DNA of 60,599 nt from an uncultured Bacteroidales bacterium (GCA_902491795.1 CABUIX010000003.1:1-60599); one strand, 5' to 3'; positions 44,810 to 52,621 are shown, counted from the stretch's first letter. Notes: generated by a model not told the origin, from the letters alone. Translations and numbers: made by a program.

Positions 44810-45376
44810 ATGATGCATTTGGAAGAATTCCTGAAAGTCGTCCGCGAAGGAGGCCGTCTTGACACTCCTGAAATACAGGAGTTCATGGACAGGATGAGCG
44901 ATGAGGCAAGGCGGATAACTTTTGAGCTCAACGGCTCATACCATAGCCCAGAGGAGGTACGTGGACTTCTCTCCCGCCTTTTTGGACACGAGGTGGACCC
45001 GTCGCTGAAAGTGTTTCCTCCGCTGTATGCCGACTTCGGCAAGAACATTCACATCGGGAAGGGTGTATTCATCAATGACTGCTGCCATTTCCAGGACCAC
45101 GGAGGAGTATTCATCGGCGACGGTTGCCAGATAGGACACAATGTGGTTTTCGCGACACTCAATCATGAGCTGGAGCCCGAGAGACGCAAATACATGATTC
45201 CCGAACCTATACGTCTCGGAAAAAACGTATGGGTCGGTTCGAGTTCGGTGCTACTTCCCGGAATAACTGTCGGGGACAATGCCGTGATTGCGGCAGGGGC
45301 GGTTGTCACCAAGGACGTCCCAGAAAATGCGGTAGTCGCAGGCGTTCCGGCAAAAGTAATACGGATGATCGGCTGA
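44810..45376 (+). CDS. Hexapeptide-repeat sugar O-acetyltransferase (maltose/galactoside type)
   Basis: The 188-residue protein starts at the ATG at 44810 (44813 is equally possible). The N-terminal ~55 residues are a short helical domain of the maltose/galactoside acetyltransferase type (RITFELNGSYHSPEEV). A left-handed beta-helix follows, with IHIGKGVFINDCCHFQDHGG, IGDGCQIGHNVVFATLNHEL (the catalytic His lies in the NHE segment), IRLGKNVWVGSSSVLLPGIT and VAGVPAKVIR. It is similar to LacA, Maa and NodL, which transfer acetyl from acetyl-CoA to a sugar hydroxyl. It lies 20 bp after the hydrolase gene. Its stop is 4 bp from the convergent dtd stop. Confidence 0.9.
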   Translation: MMHLEEFLKVVREGGRLDTPEIQEFMDRMSDEARRITFELNGSYHSPEEVRGLLSRLFGHEVDPSLKVFPPLYADFGKNIHIGKGVFINDCCHFQDHGGVFIGDGCQIGHNVVFATLNHELEPERRKYMIPEPIRLGKNVWVGSSSVLLPGITVGDNAVIAAGAVVTKDVPENAVVAGVPAKVIRMIG

Positions 45377-45380
45377 AAGG

Positions 45381-45833
45381 CTATTCCTTCAGTCTCGAGT
45401 CAATTATTATCGTGACGGGGCCGTCATTGATGAGCTCCACCTGCATGTCAGCCCCGAAAATTCCCTTTTTTACCTCTTTCCCGGTTTGCCCGGAAAGAAG
45501 AACGCAGAACCTGTCATAAAGCGGCACGGCAATTTCATGCCCTGCCGCTCTTATGTATGAGGGCCTGTTTCCCCTGCGGGTCGATGCAGTAAGAGTAAAC
45601 TGAGAGACAGCGAGAACATCTCCCCCGACATCGATCACGCTCCTGTTCATTACCCCGTCGGCATCATCGAAAATTCGAAGATGCGCAGCCTTTGAGGCCA
45701 GCCACGCTGCGTCCTCTTCAGTGTCTCCGCTCTCCACACCAACAAGTATCATCAGGCCTATTCCTATTGAGGACACGCAAGTGCCATCCACCGTAACGGA
45801 GGCTCGAGATACCCTTTGAACTACAAGTCTCAT
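45381..45833 (-). CDS. dtd: D-aminoacyl-tRNA deacylase
   Basis: The 150-residue protein matches Dtd end to end: MRLVVQRVSRASVTVDG at the start, VSQFTLTASTRRGNRPSY carrying the SQFTL active-site motif, and ELINDGPVTIIIDS carrying the second conserved GPVT motif. It hydrolyses D-amino acids (and glycine) wrongly loaded on tRNA. Its start overlaps the stop of the AraC-type gene by 4 bases (ATGA), so the two are translationally coupled, an odd pairing of a housekeeping proofreader with a regulator. Confidence 0.97.
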   Translation of the reverse strand: MRLVVQRVSRASVTVDGTCVSSIGIGLMILVGVESGDTEEDAAWLASKAAHLRIFDDADGVMNRSVIDVGGDVLAVSQFTLTASTRRGNRPSYIRAAGHEIAVPLYDRFCVLLSGQTGKEVKKGIFGADMQVELINDGPVTIIIDSRLKE

Positions 45834-46732
45834 CTGTTTTTCTTTTCAAGATATTTTGAAGGCAGCATCCCCGTCTGTTTTTTGAACACGCGCGTGAAAT
45901 GCTGCGGATATTCGTAGCCGAGTTCATCGGAGACCTGGGTCACGGTCATTCCGCCGGACAAAAGATCCTTGGCCCTCTCCACGATAAAATCCTTTATATA
46001 CAAAATCGGACTCTCTCCGGAAACATTACGTACAACATCCCCGAAATATCCAGGAGACATGTTGAGCTCCCCGGCGCAGTACTTGACGCTAGGAATACCG
46101 AAGACATACTGTTTTCCGTCTTCGTAATACCTGCCCAGCACTTCTCCGAAGCGGCTCATGATGTCGCTGGACACATACACCTGATTCCTGAACTGCCTGC
46201 TGTAAAAGCGGCTGCAGTAGTCCAGCACCAACTGGATATAGTCCAGAACTATCTTGTCGGTATACTCCTGCTCTCTCCCGCCACTGAGTTCCGAGCGGAT
46301 ATTTTTCATGATGCTGCCGAGCGTCTCCCGTTCCTTTGCGGCAAGAATCAGAGCCTCGTTGGTGTTGTATGAGAAAAAATGATATTTCGAAAGGTTGCGT
46401 CCGAGCTCGGTCCCTCTGATGAAATCGGCATCGAACATCAGCACCCATCCGCGGTACTGTGCTTTTGTCCCGTCATCTTCTTTTCCCAATATCTGTCCTG
46501 GTGAGACGGCCGTAAGACTTCCGCATGAAACATCGTATGTTCCTGCGCCATAGACTATCCCGTCGGGAAAGTTGTCCTGCATGAAAATCGCATACACCCC
46601 GAAGCGGTTCAGAGTATGGCGGATCTGACCCATTTCGTCATAATGTATCACGCTGACATGAGGATGATATACCGGGGCTCCTATGTCTCCGGCATAGTCA
46701 TTCACATTGTCGAGCCTAAGTATATCCGACAT
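45830..46732 (-). CDS. AraC-family transcriptional regulator
   Basis: The start is placed at the ATG at 46732 (300 residues, MSDILRLDNVNDYAGDIGAP). The frame stays open to a TTG at 46825 inside a degenerate CRISPR repeat, but that extension looks non-coding. The N-terminal ~190 residues are an AraC-type effector domain with a cupin-like beginning (HVSVIHYDEMGQIRHTLNRF). The C-terminal ~100 residues are the double helix-turn-helix: YCAGELNMSPGYFGDVVRNV, then VTQVSDELGYEYPQHFTRVF and KKQTGMLPSKYLEK. A weak -7 box (TATTTTTA, 46759-46752) lies 19 nt upstream. It is coupled to dtd and divergent from the CRISPR array. The ligand is unknown. Confidence 0.9.
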   Translation of the reverse strand: MSDILRLDNVNDYAGDIGAPVYHPHVSVIHYDEMGQIRHTLNRFGVYAIFMQDNFPDGIVYGAGTYDVSCGSLTAVSPGQILGKEDDGTKAQYRGWVLMFDADFIRGTELGRNLSKYHFFSYNTNEALILAAKERETLGSIMKNIRSELSGGREQEYTDKIVLDYIQLVLDYCSRFYSRQFRNQVYVSSDIMSRFGEVLGRYYEDGKQYVFGIPSVKYCAGELNMSPGYFGDVVRNVSGESPILYIKDFIVERAKDLLSGGMTVTQVSDELGYEYPQHFTRVFKKQTGMLPSKYLEKKNR

Positions 46733-46798
46733 GGCAACAAATGAATTCACATAAAAATACGAAAATTTCCGATGCGCAGCCACTGCATCCTTTGCCGC

Positions 46799-46845
46799 AA
46801 GACCCTTTTCAAATAATCTTTGCAATTTTGATACAGCATTACAGC
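46799..46845 (+). repeat. Degenerate terminal CRISPR repeat
   Basis: Matches repeat positions 17-47 except a T-to-C change in the -7 box (CAATTTTG at 46823-46830) and a G-to-A change near the end. Positions 1-16 are lost, including the TTG and the tracrRNA-pairing lower stem. It is at the 5' end of the array in crRNA orientation. Confidence 0.85.
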
Positions 46846-46876
46846 CGAGATGCTCAACATAAGCAAGAAGATTGTG

Positions 46877-46907
46877 TTGTGAATTGCTTTCAATCTTTGT
46901 AATTTTG
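46877..46907 (+). promoter_or_regulatory. Complete promoter inside the CRISPR repeat (example in the first intact repeat)
   Basis: Repeat positions 2-4 are TTG and positions 25-32 are TAATTTTG (46900-46907), an exact TAnnTTTG -7 box, separated by 20 nt. The same arrangement recurs at 46953-46983 and 47030-47060. Start sites would fall in the last ~10 bases of each repeat, just before the spacer. Confidence 0.6.
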
Positions 46908-47125
46908 ATACAGCGTTACAGCCTTTCCGGATTGACCCTTTATCCGTTCATGTTGTGAATTGCTTTCAATCTTTGTAATTTTGATACAGCGTTACAGCCG
47001 TTTCCACTGGGTAATGAAGACGTCTTTCGTTGTGAATTGCTTTCAATCTTTGTAATTTTGATACAGCGTTACAGCTGAATCGCAGCAAGCAACTGACAGT
47101 CAAGACGTTATTGGAGCTGTACAGA

Positions 47126-47160
47126 AATAAGGATTTGGCATCAAAAGCCAAATCCTTATT
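47126..47160. terminator. Perfect 14-bp hairpin between array and cas2, nested in an outer inverted repeat
   Basis: AATAAGGATTTGGC (47126-47139) and GCCAAATCCTTATT (47147-47160) pair perfectly around a 7-nt loop. An outer 10-bp inverted repeat, TTGGAGCTGT (47111-47120) and ACAGCTCCAA (47189-47198), encloses it. The right outer arm lies within the last codons of cas2. There is no clear T-tract. It probably blocks colliding transcription from the array and from cas2. Confidence 0.55.
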
Positions 47161-47183
47161 CATTTATACCCTGGATTTCAAAT

Positions 47184-47516
47184 TCAAAACAGCTCCAACT
47201 GCTGGACTACAGGCGGAAGAGACTCAGACTTGGCTCCGACAAACAATTCCATGCTTCCGAACTGCTTGTCCGTTATGCACATTATCCCCACTTTGCCACG
47301 CTCCGGCAGCATCCTTTTGACCCTCAAGATATGAACTCGCGCATTTTCGTACGAAGGACAATGCCGAATATATATGGAAAACTGGAACATGGTGAACCCA
47401 TACTCCACCAGGCCCTTCCTGAATTTGGCTGCCACCTTCCTGTCTCTTTTGGTATCGGTAGGCAGATCAAACAGAACCAGCACCCACATGACCCTATATT
47501 GGCTTATCCGGCTCAT
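47184..47516 (-). CDS. cas2: CRISPR-associated endonuclease Cas2
   Basis: The start is placed at the ATG at 47516 (110 residues), where the Cas2 ferredoxin fold begins (MSRISQYRVMWVLVLFDLPT). The frame upstream is antisense to cas1. VLVLFDLPTDTKRDRK carries the conserved Asp, followed by FRKGLVEYGFTMFQFSIYIR and ERGKVGIMCITDKQFG. Cas2 is the structural core of the Cas1-Cas2 integrase that inserts new spacers. It overlaps the end of cas1 by 23 bases and is last in the cas operon. The array lies 108 bp beyond its stop on the opposite strand. Confidence 0.97.
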   Translation of the reverse strand: MSRISQYRVMWVLVLFDLPTDTKRDRKVAAKFRKGLVEYGFTMFQFSIYIRHCPSYENARVHILRVKRMLPERGKVGIMCITDKQFGSMELFVGAKSESLPPVVQQLELF

Positions 47517-48432
47517 CCGACATACTTGGATATGATATCTTTCGTGATTCTCCAGTAAAACATCTGTACAGCGAGGCCGAAGTTGCTGAAGCTGCAACCA
47601 TAAGAGGACTGGTTTTACCCTCGATCCTAACATCAATAACAGGAATTGACAGAAGACGCCGCTTCATCCCCGTGTCCAGAGAAAGTTTATCCTCAGGCAA
47701 CGTCCTGACAATTTCCACGACCAGTCTGTCGACATATGGCCTATACGGCTCCATGATGTCGTCGGCAAGGCAATATGCGTTGTATCTGTTGTGATGATGT
47801 ATACCCAGAGTCGGAAGCATCCCGCTCGAAACGAGGGCTCTTGCGACCACAGCCCTCAATATGGCATAACCGTAATCAAGAAGACAGTTGGGAGGGATTC
47901 CGTTTCTGCATCTTACGAACTGCGGAAACTCAGGAAAAATGTTCTTCCAATAATATGCGGCAGCCCGAGCCTCCATATTGTCTGCATCCCCGCTTTTCAC
48001 CTTGTCAGCCCATACATGCATATTTCCATGTTTTTCTGCAGTGGAATACTCGAGACATGTCCCCTGATTCAGAATCTTCATCCTTACGGTCTGCTGCCAT
48101 AGTTGCTTCTGCAGCGGAAGCGATGCCGCAAGCTGGCTGCGGAATCTCTCGTTCTGTAACGTATGCCCGCACAAGGGAAGCATCAACCCTACCGGCAAAG
48201 ACTTCCGGTCACAGCTTACAAGTGCGGCATTATTGTCCAGCAGAGCCTCAATCAGTCCGGAAGTGAGAGTTATCTGATTATTGTCAATGACAACAATCCC
48301 TATATCCTCAACAGGAATGCTTCCCGCTATGCTGTTTCCGGATTCTTGCGAGTCAGGCCTTCTGACAATGAGCTGCCTGTTGGACAGAGACAGATAGGCA
48401 GGGTTCCCGAAATATAGAGTCCGTTTTATCAT
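47494..48432 (-). CDS. cas1: CRISPR-associated integrase Cas1 (type II)
   Basis: The 312-residue Cas1 has an N-terminal beta-domain (MIKRTLYFGNPAYLSLSNRQ) and a helical catalytic domain. Visible metal-binding residues are Glu154 in NMEARAAAYYW, a His in the GIHHHNRYNAY segment (212-214) and Asp225/Glu228 in LADDIMEPYRP. The order and spacing match type II Cas1. With Cas2 it cuts and joins new spacers into the array. It overlaps cas9 by 4 bases (ATGA) and cas2 by 23. No cas4 or csn2 is present, which defines subtype II-C. Confidence 0.98.
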   Translation of the reverse strand: MIKRTLYFGNPAYLSLSNRQLIVRRPDSQESGNSIAGSIPVEDIGIVVIDNNQITLTSGLIEALLDNNAALVSCDRKSLPVGLMLPLCGHTLQNERFRSQLAASLPLQKQLWQQTVRMKILNQGTCLEYSTAEKHGNMHVWADKVKSGDADNMEARAAAYYWKNIFPEFPQFVRCRNGIPPNCLLDYGYAILRAVVARALVSSGMLPTLGIHHHNRYNAYCLADDIMEPYRPYVDRLVVEIVRTLPEDKLSLDTGMKRRLLSIPVIDVRIEGKTSPLMVAASATSASLYRCFTGESRKISYPSMSDEPDKPI

Positions 48433-51400
48433 TCTTCTCCAACTGCGACAATTTCACCCAAATGATTGATCCTTACCTTGACCACACCGCGCAGCTTGTC
48501 CAAGGATTTCACTCTCTTCCACGTGATATCCTTAAGCGCCTTCTCGTAACCCAATGTGGTCTCGAGATGGTGCCTAAAGAAATAATCTTTATTGCTCAGT
48601 GCCTGGACTCGGAACATATACGGACTGATCAGAGAATAGTTTGCAGGATCCTTAAGGTCCAGCTCTTCGGGACGGAAACCGCTCTGTTCATCCGGGAAAA
48701 TGAACATCTCATTGATCTTCATGCTGAAGACGAACTTCCATCCCAATGAAGAATTGAATGTCTTGTCCACCGCCGGAAACCCTCCGAGCACACGCTGAAC
48801 CGCTTCAAAGAAACTGACCAGCTTCTCCTGATAGTTTCCTTCTGAGTCCTGATATATGGCCACATGGTGGTTGTTTCTAAGGTTCACGAAATCCAACGGG
48901 CGTTCGGACCGGATAACCGTTCCACATTTTGCGTCATCAAGACTGTGAAGTGCATCAAGATCATAGTTTTCCGAAATCGTCACGGTCCTGACAGGAATAC
49001 GGCAATTCTCATTATGCCAAACGGGGACCAGGTCCAAATTCTGGAATGCTTTCTTCTGGTCCCCTCCATATTCGGCCAGCCTTTGCTTCAAAAGTTTTCT
49101 GATGTGACCGTCAATCACCTTGTCCACGGTAAGATTAGAATCCACGGCTTTCCGTATCTTGTAACTGATTCTGAAAAACGTGCATTGCACCTTTGGCCCA
49201 ATGACACTGCCGTCAGCCATGCATATGGGATTCTTTGACAAAGCATTCTTTCCGGAGAAAGCCTTCTTCGGATCTCCGCCGTTCTCCTCAAGACGCCTCA
49301 GCAGAGCTTCGCGTTCTTCCTTTCTCGAAACTCTATTGACAACATCCACTGTCATCCTTGAATTGACAGTGACCATTTCAGTGTCATATTGCCTCAACTG
49401 GCCGTACACGGATTCCTTATGCAATGGCCCCCTGGGAGTCAATTCGACAGTCTCGTTGTACCCTCCGGCTTTCTTTGTCCTGTTGACATTTCTTGTCATC
49501 ACTTTATTCTTCGCCTTATGAGATACCAGGATGGATTCAAGAACATTCTTGACTTCTGCCCTGAGTGCGTCATATGGCATCGGAGAATTGAATACCCAAC
49601 CGGATTCTTCCCTATGCGTTTCCTTGAGCCATATTCCATATATGACTCCTTCCTTCCTGCTTCTCGCTGCAAGATTATTAAGCAACTGGATATGAGAAGG
49701 GCGTGTAAATGCAATGGTTATAGCATCCATTGCATGATGGCGGTGATCGTTTCTCTTGGTCCAGTCATCAATTCTCTTGACCTGTGTGCCGTCCAGCCTC
49801 TCTTCGTAATGTGTAAGTCCTACCTTTTCATACTTGTCCATATTCAGTTCCTGCATCACATTCACAAGTCCCCAGTCCTCCCTGAGACGCTTTGTAACGG
49901 ACCCTGTAGTCGTCATCACGTAACGCGCATAAGACGAAAGGATCTCACGGGCTTTCCTTGCGATATACTGAGAATCCTTAAGATCCCTGTTTATGAAGTC
50001 TGACGGAATTTCAGACTCTTTCATCAGCAAGTGATTTCTTTTTCCACGGCTTATCTTCCCCTGGCTGTACAGATCCTCAACCTTGCTTACATATCTTTCC
50101 AATCCTTCGTGGCCATACTTTTTTTCGACAAAATCCATAGCGGTCATATTGCCCTTTTCGAGATTGACCGACCGGAACTCGAGTGTCTTGTTTGCCAGAG
50201 AATCATCGAAAAGACTTGCTTGAGGAATAATGTGCTCAATATCTATTTCTTTGGAAAACAGCTTTTCTTCGGATATGTATTGATCAGAATACAAGGTTTT
50301 GTATCCGTTTGCCGAAAGTTCCTGATACAATTTATACCTGATAAGGTCATTCCTGCTGACACTCTTCAGGCCGAACTCATTTCTGAGCACTTCTTCATTC
50401 TTCTTGTTCTCTGTCTTGCTGCTGTATATGGCATCCGAAGTCTTTTTCCTCTGGTCCTTTGACTGCTTGAGTTCCCTCGCCAATTCAACATGTATCTCAT
50501 CCGGACGGCCATATTCATTACCTATCGCATTGACCACGTTTACCATCTGATTAAGAATTTTCTCGACAACAGGATTGCGCAACGAATTCTTCGGCAGCAG
50601 AGACAGCCTGTCAACCAGTTCTCGTGATTCGATTTCTTCTTTTGTCAAAGATTCTTTCGAATGCCTGTATCCTGCCATACCGCATGCATCGCTGTATACA
50701 TACCCCTGCTTCAGGTAAGGCAATATTTTCCTCATAGCCTTATGGCTCAGTGAAGCATATTCATTCTGAAATGACAGTCCTGCCAAAATGGACGCATATT
50801 CTTTCGGCATGCTGCAAAGTTCCGAGATCTTTTCGATGAGCGATACATTCCCGGTATTCGATTTGTCACCTTCATAGGAATACAGCAGATGCCACAGCCT
50901 GAATGACGGTTGACGTTCATATTCCTCCTTTGGCAGATCAGCATTGAAATATAGAACACCTTTATTGAATCCAAGAGCCTCAAATATGTCTGCAAGGGCA
51001 GCGACAGTCGATGCGGATTTCTTGGCGAGGGCAACGTTGTCGTGCCCTGAGAGAGAGACTATTTCAAGATACTTGTCATACAATGCCGACATTGTCCGAT
51101 TACCTTCCAATTCACGGAAATTCAACACCGCACCTGAATTCTTCCCATACAGGGTTTCAACAGCCTCACTGCCCTGCATCATCGCCTTGATGTTCAATTC
51201 AGCCGCCAATGTACGCTTTTCATCAGAAGACAATTTTCTGCTCTCACCATCACGGAAAGTGACAACAATGTTATTAAGATCTTGCCACAGTTTATATTCC
51301 TGGAAGAGCAAGGAGGATTTCGGAGCGACCCTGCATCCTACAGTAATCTCCTTTTCCTTTCCGTCAATCAACTTCCTCACTGTATGACTCTCAAACTCAC

Positions 51401-52544
51401 AAAAACTTATCAGTCCTTTCTGGGACTTGAGCCGGCGCTGATAGAATATGATTATATCCCGAAACTCATGTTTGAGTTCTGCGGTCAATTCCGGATGGTA
51501 CAAGGCCTGTTTCTCCCATATCCTCTCAAATTCATCCATATAGTCCTGACGGTAGAACACCTTGTTCCTTACCCTGAACTGAGGATTCTTCTCAATTTCA
51601 GCCATGAGATACTGGCCTACTGTCATATTATTGAAGAACAACAGTTTGCTTCTGTCGCTGATATCTCCGAGATAACCGCTTGATGCGCTTATCGCGCCTG
51701 AAAGATCAGAAACGACATATGCAAGGACTTCTTTGTCCAGACATTTTGACAAAGCCTCAGCACGCCACTTCAAAGCCTGAAGCTTTTTGTCCTTCCCTTT
51801 GTTGTCCGCTGTAAGAATCCCATATCTTTCCTGGAAAATTCTGGCCACCTGATTCTTGCCCTTGTTATTTACCATGGACCTGAGCTCATCAGTAAGAATC
51901 TCAGGATAATATACCGATTGGGCATTCCATATTCTGTCAAACTCCCCAACAAGATCGGAACGATAAAAATCAGGAATGTTCCGAAGAATTGCAGTGTTAT
52001 TGTTGTTCACCTCTTCCAGCACATACTGCGCCGGTGTAATGCCTTTGTCATACATCTTCCGGGCTATTTCCATCCCGTCTATCAACCTGCCGCTTTCTTC
52101 TTTCGATGACCCTGTTTTTCTGGAACTCTTGTAGCCCCTTTTCCTGTTGATCATCAGAAATACTCTTGCCAATTCATCCAGGCCTATCCTGTCAGTCACG
52201 GCCTTCGCCCTTAGCCGATACGTCTCAAATGTGGATTGCGGACCAGACTCATGCAAAAGCACTTCGTCATCAATCCAGCCCTGTTCTTTCATCAACGAGA
52301 CAAGATTGTCACGACGAAGCTTGAAACGCTGCAAATTCCGTCTTGCAGAACGTTTCATACGTCTGTCAGCATTTGTGGTGATGTCCTTCCCTGCAGTAAA
52401 TCCGTCCTTCTCGTCAGTAGTCAAAGGATTTACTCTAACTCCGGCTCTTATTATTGATGATTTTTCAGAAGAATTCTCCGCCTGGTTCACAAGGGCCCAA
52501 CCTATACTTGTGGTTCCCAAATCAAGGCCCAAAACTTTTTTCAT
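48429..52544 (-). CDS. cas9: CRISPR-associated endonuclease Cas9 (type II-C, 1371 residues)
   Basis: All nuclease motifs are intact. RuvC-I is LGLDLGTTSIGWALV (Asp8). The arginine-rich bridge helix (~59-78) contains ADRRMKRSARRNLQRFKLRR. RuvC-II is IHVELARE (Glu687). HNH is DIEHIIPQASLFDDSLANKT (His771) with VNLEKGN (Asn794). RuvC-III is DHRHHAMDAITIAF (His936/937, Asp940). The REC lobe lies between ~80 and 670, and WED plus PAM-interacting domains after ~1000. At 1371 residues it is at the long end for II-C but normal for Bacteroidota. A ~17-residue motif, LLRRLEENGGDPKKAF (~1081) and LLKQRLAEYGGDQKKAF (~1150), is duplicated. Its promoter is an exact -7 box at 52589-52582. Base composition is visibly more AT-rich than flanking genes. 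Confidence 0.98.
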   Translation of the reverse strand: MKKVLGLDLGTTSIGWALVNQAENSSEKSSIIRAGVRVNPLTTDEKDGFTAGKDITTNADRRMKRSARRNLQRFKLRRDNLVSLMKEQGWIDDEVLLHESGPQSTFETYRLRAKAVTDRIGLDELARVFLMINRKRGYKSSRKTGSSKEESGRLIDGMEIARKMYDKGITPAQYVLEEVNNNNTAILRNIPDFYRSDLVGEFDRIWNAQSVYYPEILTDELRSMVNNKGKNQVARIFQERYGILTADNKGKDKKLQALKWRAEALSKCLDKEVLAYVVSDLSGAISASSGYLGDISDRSKLLFFNNMTVGQYLMAEIEKNPQFRVRNKVFYRQDYMDEFERIWEKQALYHPELTAELKHEFRDIIIFYQRRLKSQKGLISFCEFESHTVRKLIDGKEKEITVGCRVAPKSSLLFQEYKLWQDLNNIVVTFRDGESRKLSSDEKRTLAAELNIKAMMQGSEAVETLYGKNSGAVLNFRELEGNRTMSALYDKYLEIVSLSGHDNVALAKKSASTVAALADIFEALGFNKGVLYFNADLPKEEYERQPSFRLWHLLYSYEGDKSNTGNVSLIEKISELCSMPKEYASILAGLSFQNEYASLSHKAMRKILPYLKQGYVYSDACGMAGYRHSKESLTKEEIESRELVDRLSLLPKNSLRNPVVEKILNQMVNVVNAIGNEYGRPDEIHVELARELKQSKDQRKKTSDAIYSSKTENKKNEEVLRNEFGLKSVSRNDLIRYKLYQELSANGYKTLYSDQYISEEKLFSKEIDIEHIIPQASLFDDSLANKTLEFRSVNLEKGNMTAMDFVEKKYGHEGLERYVSKVEDLYSQGKISRGKRNHLLMKESEIPSDFINRDLKDSQYIARKAREILSSYARYVMTTTGSVTKRLREDWGLVNVMQELNMDKYEKVGLTHYEERLDGTQVKRIDDWTKRNDHRHHAMDAITIAFTRPSHIQLLNNLAARSRKEGVIYGIWLKETHREESGWVFNSPMPYDALRAEVKNVLESILVSHKAKNKVMTRNVNRTKKAGGYNETVELTPRGPLHKESVYGQLRQYDTEMVTVNSRMTVDVVNRVSRKEEREALLRRLEENGGDPKKAFSGKNALSKNPICMADGSVIGPKVQCTFFRISYKIRKAVDSNLTVDKVIDGHIRKLLKQRLAEYGGDQKKAFQNLDLVPVWHNENCRIPVRTVTISENYDLDALHSLDDAKCGTVIRSERPLDFVNLRNNHHVAIYQDSEGNYQEKLVSFFEAVQRVLGGFPAVDKTFNSSLGWKFVFSMKINEMFIFPDEQSGFRPEELDLKDPANYSLISPYMFRVQALSNKDYFFRHHLETTLGYEKALKDITWKRVKSLDKLRGVVKVRINHLGEIVAVGEE

Positions 52545-52581
52545 AACTTGATATTTTACACGTTAGATTTGCACTTAAATC

Positions 52582-52589
52582 CAAAGTTA
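52582..52589 (-). promoter_or_regulatory. -7 promoter box for cas9
   Basis: On the minus strand this reads TAACTTTG, an exact TAnnTTTG match, 37 nt before the cas9 ATG at 52544. It drives the cas9-cas1-cas2 operon and diverges from the tracrRNA promoter 33 bp away. Confidence 0.6.
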
Positions 52590-52621
52590 TGAAAAAAATT
52601 TCCTTATTAAAGAATATTTAT

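Larger units (their letters stand above)
46799..47075 (+). CRISPR. Type II-C CRISPR array: three intact 47-bp repeats, one degenerate repeat, three spacers
   Basis: Intact repeats lie at 46876-46922, 46952-46998 and 47029-47075, and are identical. They start GTTGTGAATTGC and end GTTACAGC. A degenerate copy lies at 46799-46845: its 5' 16 bases are unrelated, while the rest matches except two changes. Spacers are at 46846-46875 (30), 46923-46951 (29) and 46999-47028 (30). The strand given is that of the crRNA, fixed by complementarity of the repeat 5' half to the tracrRNA at 52634. The array is thus antiparallel to cas9-cas1-cas2. The 47-bp length and GTTGTG start fit Bacteroidota type II-C repeats. 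Confidence 0.97.

Noticed and set aside
46870..47080. Array read on the same strand as cas9 (minus)
   Set aside because: The tracrRNA anti-repeat is complementary to the plus-strand repeat 5' half, directly followed by the ACAATAAGG junction. Minus-strand crRNAs could not pair with it.
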